A DNA stretch of 64,000 nt, taken from Halichondria panicea (lineage: Eukaryota > Porifera > Demospongiae > Suberitida > Halichondriidae). The DNA is taken from the NCBI RefSeq assembly GCF_963675165.1, contig NC_087392.1, forward strand, positions 1,441,001 through 1,505,000, read 5' to 3'. The position numbers were made by a program, and so were the translations under genes. Shown piece by piece: positions 37,563 through 49,981 of this stretch (its first letter is position 1; every line of letters begins with the position of its first letter). The notes under the pieces were generated by a model. That model had not been told where the DNA came from and did not search any database. It was given only the letters and a program-made list of their open reading frames with translations.

Positions 37563-38184
37563 CAGTGAGAGAAAAACTTATGTTACGTACATGTGTGTGT
37601 CGGTGTGGAAATAATTGCACTACAAAGGGGGATACAGGTAGCTGCCTGTGAAGGATGAGGATTCTTTGTTTAGAACAGCTTGATTTCTTGAACAACACTG
37701 TAGCCAGTTAGCTACTGAGCGTTTATCATGCAGCATACACGTGCTATTGTTATTACGAAATGAAACTGGGTAATTTCCGTACCGCTTAATGAGCAGGCCT
37801 TCCGTTTCCGTTCCGACGCAAACGTTTTTACGGTAGAGAACGGAAACTTTTATTTGAGGGCTACTGTATATACATACCACAACGAAAAGTACATAATGCC
37901 ATCCACAATTTGCAGCCAAGAACACCATGCTGACAAACAAGTGGGTGGACTAGTCTAAGTTTACCATACATGTATACAAGGTGCAACAAGAACTCTTACA
38001 AGCATCGGTGGGTTAACAGGAAGTGCATAATAATTATGATATACATGGAGCAGAATAGAGTACTTGCACTAACTATTGTATGGTAAACGATGAAGTACAT
38101 ACTGTATAATATAAATTTAACTTGGCAAAGACAATATACGTACAGAGTCAATAAGCAGCTCATAGCAAACACGTTGTCACTCAC
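37563..38184. other. Spacer between the two exon 2 copies in fragment B
   Basis: No gene. Part of it (37690-37870) has CCGTTCCG-rich DNA similar to the interior ends of the ~620-bp element family. The rest resembles the intron 2 flank that precedes the second exon 2 copy. Confidence 0.5.
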
Positions 38185-39429
38185 CTTGATTTTGCTGTTG
38201 TCCACTGTTGAAAGAAGAGTCATTCTGAGCCATTGGTACACCCTGGGAGGTTGCTGGATTGCCAGTGACTGGAACTGGTGGCTGACTCATAGCATTACTC
38301 TGCTGCATATGAGACGTCTGCTCGGGAGTTGGAGTAAATCCACGGTGGTTCGCTTGGATCTGATTCTGAGGTGGTCCCACGTTGTACATTGCTCCAGGAG
38401 GTCTGCCGTGCATCATTCCACCAGGGTTGGCCATTCTCATTCCAGGACTCTGGCCACCAGGTGACATGTGCACCTGTCTTCTCATCCTGGGATGCATTCC
38501 AGGGTTCATGTGCACGGGGTTTTGCATTGTTCTTTGCTGCTGAACGTAGTTGTACTGGGCTCGCATTTGAGGGTGCATGTCCTGAGGGCTCATCTGTGGG
38601 ACCATTCCAGGCCATCTTATTTGTCCATCGTCCATCGGCATCCCTGGGTGGTTAACGTGATGTGTCATTGCAGCTTGCATCGGTCCTATCATTTCTCTGC
38701 CTTGCATCTGACCGGGCATTCCGGCATACATTCCAGGGTGGTACATCCCAGGATGACCACCTTGATAGCCTTGAGGCATCGCCATTCTCGTTTCAGGGCT
38801 GGGAACCCCACTCATCATTCCAGACATAAAGGATAAATTAGTCATCATTGGAGTTCTGACCATCGGGTCAAAGTTTTGCATCGAGCTCGAGGGTGCCATG
38901 GACACAATTCCGTGAGCAGGGGTGGAGCTGACTGACGGTAGGGCAGGTGTGGGGTCAGCTAAAGTGCTGACCGCTATCGGTTGAGGGCTCGGAGCGCCGC
39001 CTGAAGCATTGTAACTGGAATACATCGAAGAATTGACGTCTCCACGAGGGCTGTTGTTATACATGTTAATGGTGGCATTCGAAGTAGCGTTGTTCGTATA
39101 GGGTGGCTGCGTTTTGAGGAAGTGTTTTGAGGAGGTGTAGCACTATAGAGGGTGGATACTTGACTCACAACAAGTGGTGGACATTTGGGGAGACGTTGGA
39201 CCTTTGATGATTCCGCAGTACACTATGCAGTACTAGTACTAGTAGCAGACAAGAATTTAAAAAAATAAGTACAAAACAATTGTCTTGTATATAGCTTCCA
39301 TGATCCACTAGAACTATCTAACTAGTTCATTTCCCATCAAATGGTAGCCATTTTCTGTTTTTGTTCTCAGACCGAGTTGTCTTTAAAATAACGCGATCTG
39401 GCAAAGTACTAGCTTCGAATCCAGGCCAA

Positions 39430-39659
39430 TACCGTATAGCGCGAAATTTTCGAGGCACTTATATTTCGTGGATTGGCCTCTAAAAGCCATTTCGTTGCAC
39501 AATGTTCGCAGAATGACTGCTTACCGGAAGCCACGCCTTTAAATCTTGCACGTTATAGCAGGTAAAGAACGATTTTCGTGGACTTAATTTTCGTGTAGGA
39601 TTGCTAACCCACGAAATCCACGAAAATTAAGCCCCTCGAAAATTTCGCGCTATACGGTA
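39430..39659. mobile_element. MITE with TACCGTATAGCGCGAAATTT ends
   Basis: Starts TACCGTATAGCGCGAAATTT and ends AAATTTCGCGCTATACGGTA. The arms are near perfect. Unit 2 shows the empty site at about 55272-55282 (CCTATATAATTTTGCC). TA is the likely target duplication. Confidence 0.9.
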
Positions 39660-39800
39660 CTTATTTTGCCAGGCCCATTAGATTAATCTGAGAAACTGTA
39701 CACAAAATAAACGTTGCTCTTCCAACACAAAACATCATAAGAAGTCTACAAAAGAGTTCGACTAGCTCTTAGAAGTGAGTCCAGATGAGTGGCTGATCAA

Positions 39801-40582
39801 TCACACCTCAGTCTCTTCGTGTATCTTAAACTTGGCTGACAGTGACCCAATATCTCCATTAGCTTTCTCTTCAGCTATGATCTGGACAGAACAGAGTACA
39901 GTAGTCAACAACAAGTACCAGTGTACAATACAGCTCTACCTGTTTCGCCAGATCCATCTTTCCAAACAGATTCCATGTAAGGACTCCAACTATTTTGCCG
40001 TCTGGTTTGTTGAGATAAAACACCACCCCTTTAGAATAATCATCCACAGGCAACTCGGATTCCTGAGATAAAGTGATAAAATTGTTAGTATAGTGTGTGT
40101 GTGTACAGTTTAATAATTGTACAGTTTTAACCGCTTAAACGTAGCAGATCTCAGTACAGCACAACTATACACCCACCTCACTGGTCTTCCTAGCCCATAC
40201 GCCCACTGTGGGGAGTTTGCTGTCAACCAGGCCCGTGGCTTCAAACCCAACCTCGGGGCCGACATCACTCCTGCACGGAACCAATAGAGTAGTATCACTT
40301 CAAACACATCTTATCATAAAGCAATTACATTCATGTACAAGCCTGACACCACACTGACCTGACCTCATGCACGTCATCAACTCTTGACTTCATGTATATA
40401 CATGATCACATGTGTATGATAATAGTCATTAATTAGTTTATACAGCTTGTAGTCCCAAATTAAAATAAAAAATTAACCAGTACAGATTGTCAATAGCTGA
40501 TAACTTACCAAAACATGGACTGGTGTGTGAATCTGTTGTGCTCCCCTGTCATGTTCTCTCCTGCCAGACGACCGCTTACGTC
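39801..40582 (-). pseudogene. AIFM1 fragment: last four exons
   Basis: Matches the terminal AIFM1 exons at 39881-39801 (stop codon kept), 40062-39940, 40270-40177, and part of a fourth (40582-40509). The fourth breaks off inside the RLAGENMTG-coding exon. Splice borders of the three whole exons are intact. No upstream exons or promoter exist, so it cannot encode the enzyme. Confidence 0.92.
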
Positions 40583-41143
40583 ACACTTTAAGTCTCTTCG
40601 TGTCTCATGTTGTTGAACTGTACAGATCAAAAATAACTTTTTATAATAAACAAGCAATACTATTTGGCAATCCACGTAGCTATACGAATAGATATAGCAT
40701 GAGACCGAGTGTTGTATGAAATATACAGGTACAAGCCTGAGGGTGAGCCTGTATAATTATATTGCATACAACACAAGGATTCTCATGCTACCTTTATAAT
40801 TATGGGTTTTATATCACAACGACCCCTTACCGATTATGCCTTGAGGCTAAGCGATCGTGTAATATAAAATATTAGGGACTAGACTTTTATTACACGCTTG
40901 TAACCTTGACAACGTGAAACAATATACTGAGCACACTACCTAATACCTGACTCAAGGGTTGGTTGTGTTGGTTGTGTGGGGGACTACATTAGCAGCTACA
41001 TGTAGTTAAGTCGCTGCATTACCTGTGAGGATGACAACATAACATTCACATGAGACTCACTTACAGCAATTATTATAAGTTGGTGCACCATTTTATAGGG
41101 ATCAGACAAAATAAAATGTATAATATGGTACAAACATACCCTG
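40583..41143. other. Spacer between AIFM1 fragment and Roc/COR copy 2
   Basis: No gene. It is the 3' flank of the Roc/COR gene and matches about 24775-25299. A short AIFM1 tail (AGTCTCTTCGTGT) survives at 40590-40605. Confidence 0.6.
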
Positions 41144-44100
41144 TCAGGTTGTATTGGTATGAGCAACTGCAGTTGCTGTCCTCACACAGTTTGCTTCAAT
41201 TTCATCGGCTACATCGTTACGCTTAACAGCAGGACGCCTTAGGCATTCACATATGTAAGGCCATGTGACCGGATGTTCTGGATCAGTGACTTTAAGACGC
41301 TTGGCCACCATATCCACTAGGCGGCGTTGATTAGTAGGGTATTGGTCTTCGATGTCTTTCAAATCATTATACTTCACCCCGAGAGCCAATCCTAAATTGA
41401 ACCAATCGTTGCTTGCACTGTTCAAACTATCAGAAATTATACTATTCATTTCAGTTAGAACAATCGGCTGGTTTGCACTTTCTCTTTTGTTTGGACCCTT
41501 TTCTGATGACAATTCTGTACACATGTAAAGATCATTAATACTCAAAGTCTACAGAGTCAGACTATATATAAATTATACACATACATCTAGACACTAGACC
41601 ACATAATACATTGAAATTAAGATACTTAAATACTTTGACTATAGTTCATGACAAGCACACATTTCTGCTGAGTATACTCTGTCTCATTACGCTTTACTGT
41701 AATGAATCATACCTTGTACAATGACATCATTCTTCTGACGCTTTAACAGAGTTTCAACTTCTTCATCTGATGGCAATAATCTTTTGCGTTTGCCTGAGGC
41801 TAGAGGATCTGTATGCAGTATAATATAGTAGTGATATAATCTTGTGTCGATATAGAAGGCATTAAAGAATGAAATGGCAGGTTCACAAAAATTATTAAGT
41901 TATAACCAGAGTTGTTACACTACTGAGCTGGCTACAATTTTATACATAATTATGCTACATTGAGAAACCTATAATTATATACATTATATATACATACATG
42001 TATGGGCCAGTACTATTATATAGGTCTCACCTTCCTCAGAAGTGTCATTTTCCAGAATTGATGGCTGCGATGAAAGTTCGCTTGCTACATTCGTAGATGG
42101 GCAACATACTGAGAGCCAGTTTTTATGACCTTTTCCTAACGTATATGTCATCTTATTGCATTGAGTACACCTCATAACATTGCCATTTGCAAGAACATGA
42201 GCTGGGTGGGGCACTTGGTGACTTGCACTTGTTTCAGTTGAAGGTGGTTGAGATTTGGGCAATTCATGGGGACACAAAAATGCAACTTCAGGATCCTCAT
42301 ATGTGTATTTCAGGGCTTGGTAAGCAGATTGCAAACCTAATCGAACGTTTTCATTTATCATAAACAACATTTTTTTAACATGACTACTGGAATGAATTTC
42401 GAGGAACGAAAACCGGTCAATTAGCATGATAAAACAGTCTTCCTTTCGATGAACGAATTGTACAAAGTTTCTACTCGGCTGGTGATCCTCCATTTCAATT
42501 TTCCATTCACATTCTTTAATTAAATACACTTGGAGACAGCAAAACACCCCACAGCACTGCCAGTTGCTTTTAAACTGCAAAACAAGTGGGATTAATCCGG
42601 TCTCAAGCAAAACAGCTCGTTTTTCATTGACTTCACTTGGTGGGAGCAAGGATAGAAGAGATGGCATATATAAACGCGTATCTTGAGTGATTCCTTGTGA
42701 GAATAAACGAAATGGGGTGGCTATCAGCAAGTACTTGAATATTTCAATGAGATCAGTGGGTGCAAACAGTCCATTGACATAATGCTTCTCAAAAGTCTTA
42801 TCAGACAGAAGTTCAATTGTAATAATTCCTTTATCAGTAAAATTTAACCAGTCTCCTGACCCATGTATTGGAGTGTTACTTCCTCGCACGTATGCAGCAA
42901 ACTCAACAAGTTCCGTTACCTTATCGAGAAGAACTTGAGTATCACAAAATACCACATTTGGAAGAATTTCAGGATAATAGTGAAAGATGTGATGCTCATG
43001 GAAGAATTTTAAAGCTTCACAAAGAGCATCTTCGTGAAAATTATGCAATGCTTTTGCAATTTCAACACATTCAGTCTTGCTTAAAACTTTTCTATTTTGA
43101 TTGGTTGAAACCTTTTCGACAATAATTTCTAAAACAAACCACCAAAAAGGGAACAAGATTTCATTTTTAAGCTTTTGAGATCGTTCGTAAATAATTTCAC
43201 GAATTGTCTTTGCTATGTCCTTACTGTCAGAGTCGCAGTTCTTGCAATCCATAGGAAATATAATCTCCTTCTTCTTCTTTGCCAAGTTGAAAAAATAAGT
43301 AAATTTCTGAATGTTATCTTTCTCTGCTAAGTTCAAAAAAGTTTTATTCTTGTCAGATAATGTTTCCATGCATTCAGATTGACGGTCTTTGTGAGTGCCA
43401 ATGCATATCAGCTTGCAGTTTTCACTCTGAGATTGAATTGACTGGACGAGATACTTAAAGTTATCAAGAACTGAGAGATGTGATTTAAAACTTTTACTAA
43501 CTGGCTCATCGTCCTTGTAGTATTCAACCAGCGGATGGTCGTCTAGGGATTCAGAGAGACGAAGGATATACAAAGCTATAGAAATCTTTGGCATGAAGAG
43601 GGGCAATAGATTATGAAAATGCGGTTGGCCTCCACTGTCTATTATGTAGATCCAATGAGATCCAAATTTTTCTTGAATAGCAGTACGATCATCGTCAGAT
43701 AACCGCTGAATATTCATCATTACATCTGAAATAATGTTAAGGAAATCTCTGCTCCCACCATCTAAACTTTCTTGTTCATTATCTGATAGTTTAGTTGGAC
43801 TAGCTCTTGAAGTCAAAGGAATTTCGTCAACCGGTTTATTGCTAGCTGGTTTATTGCTAGCTGGTTCATTGCTAGCTGGTTCATTCCTGGCTTCAAGTTG
43901 CTTCAGAGCAATGCTGAGTTCTTGTGGAATAATAGAGTTAGAATCTAAGCTGGATACATGCGATTTAATAACATCAGCAACTATGCTTTGTACGTCATCA
44001 CTAGCTATTGGTTTCCATGTTCTAGGGGAATCTTTTTGAGCTTCCATTTTCAGCTTTGTAGTGTCACGAATTTGTCGAATACATACCCTCTCTGCTGTGC

Positions 44101-44268
44101 TGGCTAATGGAGTGCTATTTCGGTCTTCGGGAGGAGGTAGTTCCAGAAGGAGATGCTTAGCGGAAGTTTTACCAGTACCCGCCATTCCAAAGAATAATAT
44201 ATTAGTAGTGTTCACACGGACAAATCCAGCCTTCATGGCTTCATCAAGGGCTTGTTTGGCCTTCAAGT
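41144..44268 (-). CDS. Roc/COR-like GTPase with C-terminal Death domain, copy 2 (intact)
   Basis: Exons: 44268-42031 (2238 bp), 41808-41713 (96 bp), 41514-41144 (371 bp, stop at 41144). Phases match throughout. The order is P-loop GMAGTGKTS, DSGGQPHF, IGTHKD, then a COR-like region (FHEHHIFHYY; CDTQVLLDKVTELV), a CTQC pair, a Lys/Arg-rich linker (GKRKRLLPSDEE), and a full Death domain (DWFNLGLALGVKYNDLKDIE through TWPYICECLRR). NEPAS/NKPAS repeats sit in the GTPase insert, with one more unit than in copy 1. The 5' exon was not found. The large exon starts one base into a codon. Roc-COR proteins are nucleotide-regulated scaffolds, and the Death domain suggests apoptosis or innate immune signalling (family knowledge). 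Actual partners are unknown. Confidence 0.85.
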
Positions 44269-44433
44269 CTGAATACAATGAGACACAGTATAATCAACTA
44301 CGTTATATAAGGGACATAGCCAGGGGGATCCAGCACCCCCGTGACTACGCACATAATAGTTGTAGTTATACATGTACCACATGCAACAGTACACCTATAC
44401 TCACGTACAATGGCCATACAACAATACTATTAT

Positions 44434-44622
44434 AAGTATAGTGGGTAATTTCGAGGGTATATAAATTGGCTATAATTATTTGTGAATTTTGCGTACAAAT
44501 ATTCGAGGATAAGCGGACTTGTATATTGAACATGCATTATTGCAGTTTAAATTTTTATGGCTTGGTTGAATCCGCGAAAATATTAGCCCTTGAAAATTAC
44601 CCACTATATATACAGTATACTA
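44434..44622. mobile_element. MITE of the TAGCGGGTAATTT family, unit 2 copy
   Basis: Counterpart of 28536-28720. One end reads TATAGTGGGTAATTTCGAGG. Confidence 0.6.
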
Positions 44623-45368
44623 ACAAGTCATATGTATAAATTATATATAGTACACGTATATATACGCTAAAGTATACAGTAACATATATATAGCCTTGTT
44701 CCCCGACCCGACTTTTCTCGAATGCTAGGTCGAAAGAGGACCTATAGTATACGTATTGCATAGGTGATAGTGCACATGCGCTTCAAATTACCCAGAATAT
44801 GGGTACCGTATATCTAATTTATCGGACACTTCTAATTACCCCGGACACTCTTTTGGGCAATTTCTAATACAACAGACACTCCAGTGCTTTAATATTAAAA
44901 AGTTTGTTCAATATCCGAACAATACCTTGAAAAGTTGAGTTATATTCATAGACGGCAAGTAAGACTTAGAGTGCTGCAGTTAGATAGCTTTAAGTAGCTA
45001 GTTTTAGATAGCTAGTGCAACTATTCAGTCGCGCATGCAGCTGCTTGCTTGTTCTAATCATTCCGGACACTTTGCATGCTCTATAAAAATCTGTTCCAAT
45101 TATATTTCTGTCTAACTAGGAAGTAAGTATGGATATTACAAATCGTGTATAATGCAAGGCCTCAAAGATCTACCACTAAATCATACTAGACCTATAAACA
45201 TTAGGACATCAGATGCCAACCAGATTCAAGTGAGCATTCTGTTTGAGCTAGTAACGCGAACAGTTGACACTATTTCTCCCACAAAAACAATACTTCTTGT
45301 ATACCCTCGCACGCACGCACGCCGCACACACAGAGTTAGTTTTACCGTATCGACTACGGCTCGAGGCA

Positions 45369-45990
45369 TACAGTAGCAGCCAATATAAAGTACCCGTTCC
45401 GTTTACGTAGTACATCCGTAGTACGCTGGTACGTTGCAAAATAAACGCTAAAAGTACGGTCAAGATACGCTATATGTACCGTTGCGTTTTTTTTCTAATC
45501 AACCGTTGTTAAATTTTTCCTTCGGCCACACATGCAGCTCTGCACGCAGCTAGCTAGCTAGCTAGAACTTTTGCAGCAGTTAGCTTTTAGATATTATAGC
45601 TAGCTAGCTAGCGTTTTCTAACCTTGTAGAACAGAGATAGAACTCATATAGAGACTATAGACATCCTTTTTGATGAGAAAGTTGAAGAAGAACCTGTGAA
45701 TGCATGGTGTGTTTTATGTCTTTGTTGTAGATCTAGAGCTAGGCTTACAGCTAGACATAGCCATAGCATTGCTAGGTAACTAGTCTAGCTACGACAGTCG
45801 AGATGACTAGGATTGTTTCTTTGTTCATTTTCTAAAACTTTTCTGCAAAACGTACTTGCAATGTGCAACGGTAATTAGCAACGGTACGGTAAATTCAAAA
45901 CACTTTTAATACGGTGTCAAAACGGAAACGTTACGAATGTATACGGACGTACTAAACGGAACGGGTACTTTATATTGACCGCTACAGTAT
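45369..45990. mobile_element. ~620-bp long-TIR element, unit 2 copy
   Basis: Counterpart of 29562-30184. Both ~65-bp arms (CCAATATAAAGTACCCGTTC and its inverse) are kept. Confidence 0.75.
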
Positions 45991-46496
45991 AAATATAGTA
46001 AACTAGTAACTTTCCGTAATATACTTTATTCCCCTTCCTGTCTATAATCGGCCAGGACCGAGGCTAACATATCGCACATACAAAACACTTTACCTCTGCT
46101 CTTGTTTCTTTTTCTATCCTCTAGATCTTTCCTGATGAGGTAGATCTTCTGAGCCAATAGTTTGTAGTACTCCTCTCTGTTCTGAGCTGCCTCAAACATC
46201 ACCTTCTCAACCTGAAGGGAGAACATTCTCATAGTTCAACTCTACACTACAGTACATGGAACACACCGTATAAGAGTACAGATACGTGTACACATGCATA
46301 CTGTACAGTGTTGTTTTGCTTTCTTGGATCCACTTTACATGAGACATCAACCGTTATTTTGAATGCGATGTTCTAAATAATACCCACCTTCATGGCATAC
46401 TGGATAAGACCCTTGACTCGAGGATCTCTCAAAGCAAAGGGATCATGTATAGGGTAGATGGCCTCCAATCTATAGTAGTGAGAGAAAAAGGAATTA

Positions 46497-48440
46497 CTAG
46501 GGGTACATTAATGCAATTAAATCACTGAGCGAGGGTTGATCTGGTAAGAATTGATCTCGTGGGAGTTGATCTCGTGAAATTGATCTCGTGTGCACACACC
46601 GAATTAAATACCGAGTGATAAGAATAGCATCACAATAATAATTGATATATGAGTTCAGATCATTGAGTTCAGGTGATTAAATTTTATCTAGAATGAATTT
46701 TGGATTGAGTTCAGGTCATTGAGTTACGTTGTATATACACCAGAAAGAGATTGAAGTGCTAATAATCGTCACATAAAAAGCTAGGTCTACGTGCATTCAA
46801 TCTGGTAAAGACGTCTAATGGTTGACACATGAGAAAAATTTAGGTGCGACCGTCCAGTCCAGTTTAGTCACTCCTGGCTGTAGCTGAGGTCTAAGACTGT
46901 GAGCCGACGTCCCTCAGCATCTGCCAAGATTTCACGCCGAGTATCAAAGTCTACATGTCCACCAGAGTCCAGATAGAGCTACTTTTGCCTCGACGTCAAC
47001 AACCACCATGGAAAATCTTGAATAGGACCTAGACATAACCTCGCTTTGCTCGGAATAAGTATAGGATAGACTACACCTAAGAGTAGAATATGCGTCTATG
47101 TAACCTCCGCGGTTGTGGTTAGCCCGAGGCGCAAAGCCGAGGGAATCTAACTGTAACCAAGGTGGTTACTAAGACGCATATTCTACGAGTGGGTGTGGTC
47201 TATCTAACTTGGACTTCATTGCGCATGTGCGAGGCGTGGTTATAAAAGGCAAGTTGGTGCGTAGCAACAGAAATTGAATTTGTGCGAGCTGAACGAGCTG
47301 GAGAGCTGTGAGAGACACCAGTTGACAGAAAAAGACAAGAAGACGGCTTCAAAACTACAGTAAAACTTAGTAGAGCTTGTGAAATACTTCTTGAAGATAC
47401 TGGAAAGAACAGACAAGTAAAAAGAACCTAGAACTGACTGCAACACTACAAGAAGAAGAAAGAAGCTCTGTGGTGGAGTGGAGGGGGGTATAGAGTAGAC
47501 TTGACCGGCATGGAACCTTGAAAAACTCAATAGAAAGTGTCAAACGACTGCTGAAGTGTTTTTGATGCTTCCTGGCCCCCCTTGCCCATGCCCAACTGGA
47601 AAAAGCAATACAAAGCAACAGTGGACATGGAAAGAATGGATATTGACTGAACAAACTATTGCATTCTGTAAAAAAAGTCATCTTCTTGTCACTTTCACTA
47701 AAAATTTCATTCCAACTTTTGAGAACTTTCTGCAAATTATTGTCACTTCCTGTAGAATATGTGTCCACTTCCTGTAGAATATGAGCCCATTTCCTGTAGA
47801 ATATGCGTCCACTTCCTGTAGAATAAGTACCTTCTTGTAGATTATGCTTCCATGTAATCTACTGTTTTTAGCCAATCAGATCAATTACAGATGATGTAAT
47901 GTAGTCTAAATACAAAGAAAGTATGAAATTGATCATAATGTAACCCACTTACATTGTGTACATGCATATAATTATGGCTCGGTGCGCATGCACAAGCGAG
48001 GTATACGGTGGTGTGTGTGTGTGTGTGTTGATTTTAATTTGTGGATTTGCAAAATAATGCTTCGTTCTCGAGTTATGCCTATAGTTTTGCTTACTTGGAA
48101 TGCCATATTGCAGCCTTTTCAGAAGAGCACGTAGCCAAACTTGTTTACCGAGTGTTGCTACTCCACTTAGTAGTTAGCTCTGCACTAGAACGCTAGCTAT
48201 TGGTAGCTGCAAGGCTCTGCTGATGGCAGCTATTAATAATAAAGACTTGAACTTTTGGCATCGATCGTTTTTAACAACGATCATAGTCGATCATTACCCA
48301 CTAATTGAGTTTGCATGCAACAAATTAATGTTCATCATGTGTATAAAAGCTATATTAGTAGCTTTATGTTATGTAGCTTTGGCATATGTAGCTTTGGCAT
48401 CTCCACCGAGGTATCAGCACCTGCGGTGCTTTCATAATAC
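46497..48440. mobile_element. ~1.95-kb insertion in KIX intron of CBP fragment C
   Basis: Same insertion as at 30690-32640, including the foldback element (47069-47200) and the 22-bp minisatellite (47744-47831). The TG tract is shortened. No recognisable ORF. Confidence 0.7.
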
Positions 48441-48863
48441 ATGTACATGTACATTGTGCAGGACAAAACCACTTGGACGTATGTACAACACACAACAAAC
48501 ACTTTGGTTGCAAAACGTACATTCTTTTAACAAGGTGCTGCCTGAGGTCAGGGATCACAAGAGAGTGCCACGCTTGAGTAGGATTGCTCGTGATCCTGTG
48601 CAAATTAGTTACAAATCTTTTGCATGCATGTATGTTCATGTACACTGTCTTTAACACATTATACACATGTACAGTATGCTGTTACACATGCATACAGCCA
48701 GTAAACGCTCTGTAATCCAACTTAGACGACTCAAACATCCATTGAGATGATCGATCGACTCACTGTGGAATGGGAAGGAAGAAGCTTGATTGCGGCGGTC
48801 CTCCCAGGCCAGGATTTGCTCCAGGATTGTAGCCTGTGTTTCCCTGCCCTGGCCCTGGAAACA

Positions 48864-49981
48864 CAGTGGGGGTGCATTAATTATATAGGCCCAGTTTCCT
48901 ATCTAATAGTACATTGTAATTGGCTGTCTGTAAATTACACGATGCATACTAATGTACACATATATATTCAGAGGAGGTTGGTCACAATTAAACAGAGGAA
49001 TGTGCGTGCACGGAGAAAAGACATACGGAAACGTACAGAGAAGAGCATGAAAAGTAGCTATCCTAGCTAAAGCCAGAAAGCTGCAAACGATTGTAGCACT
49101 CTATACTAGTAGCAAATGATGCTAACAATACCCAGTAAGTGAGTATATAGCATAGTCACACTCGAAGCAATGAGCCAGAAACTAAGTTAACCACAAACTA
49201 CCAGTTGTTACTGTACTACTTTCCTTGGTTCTTTGACTCCTGCCTTAATGTAGCAGGTATATATAGCAATGATAGGTTTACACTACTACGATTCTTAACT
49301 AACAGGAGATGTAATACAAAAGAGATAACATAAGACAAATGCTCAGGAATGCAATAATGAGACAAAAGTGCTGACTCAGCGGGTTGAAGAAGGGTTGAAG
49401 GCGAATTCGAGGCCAAACACTGCTTGCATAGCATGTCTCATTAAATCGTGACCAACCTCTCCTCTGATGTATACCGTATAGCGGGTAATTTTCGTGAGGT
49501 AAATATTCGTTATTTTCGTGGGCAAGCTGACCTACACAAAATGTTAACGTAGGCGTGGCTTACCAGAACGTAGGAATGCAGTGCAGGCAACGAGACTAAA
49601 CAAAATTTTTGCTCACAAAAACTACCGTTTCTCGAGTTGAACGAATTTTTTACCCCACGAAACTTACCCACTATACGGTAATCACTCCTGGTAAAATAAT
49701 TATACAGAAAATTGCAGGTTGGTTTTGTCTGGTTAAATTACAGTGTTACACTATTCTCCGTGGTCAAATTTGCCTTGCACATTGCTATACAGGTACAAGC
49801 ATGCACAAGCACTGCGGTACACCGTAGGCGTAATTGGGCTAATTACATGTACTAGAGTTCACTGTTTGCTATATAGTAATTGCACTGATTTTCAAACTGC
49901 ACGCACTTACATGAATAAATACTATACATGTACATAATTATATGTAGAATAATCTCTCTGCATGACATTGTATAAACTCAC
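48864..49981. other. Replaced exon 6 region in CBP fragment C
   Basis: Copy of 33081-34197 with very few changes. It lacks CBP exon 6 and contains one MITE (49472-49680). Confidence 0.6.
49472..49680. mobile_element. MITE with TACCGTATAGCGGGTAA ends, unit 2 copy
   Basis: Counterpart of 33682-33890. Same ends and same position. Confidence 0.85.

Larger units (their letters stand above)
24640..39212. repeat. Tandem segmental duplication, unit 1
   Basis: Contains an AIFM1 tail, Roc/COR-Death copy 1, the inverted-repeat element cluster, the CBP 5' fragment and a partial second exon 2. The same order recurs in unit 2 (39690-55060) with near-identical sequence over most of its length. The main differences are element insertions near 35158-35766 and 36030-36231. 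Confidence 0.9.
30286..39212 (-). pseudogene. CBP 5'-half fragment B (exons 2', 2-5, 7-10)
   Basis: Matches to CBP exons: second exon 2 (39212-38185, truncated and frameshifted), exon 2 (37556-36378, open), exon 3 (35924-35773), exon 4 (34900-34540, shorter polyQ), exon 5 (34296-34198, TAZ1 end, 24 bp shorter), exon 7 (33073-32974), exon 8 (32803-32729, KIX helix 1), exon 9 (30663-30582), exon 10 (30403-30286). Exons 1, 6 and 11-24 are absent, so there is no HAT, bromodomain or TAZ2. Exon 7 has lost its acceptor: ACAG in the intact gene reads ACTG here. Skipping exon 7 joins exon 5 to exon 8 out of phase. Exons 2-5 remain open, so a TAZ1-only product is possible, but no start exon is seen. 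Confidence 0.85.
44269..46093. other. Spacer between Roc/COR copy 2 and CBP fragment C
   Basis: Copy of 28371-30285 with small indels; one ~70-bp stretch near 29035-29110 of unit 1 is missing here. No gene is supported. Confidence 0.5.
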
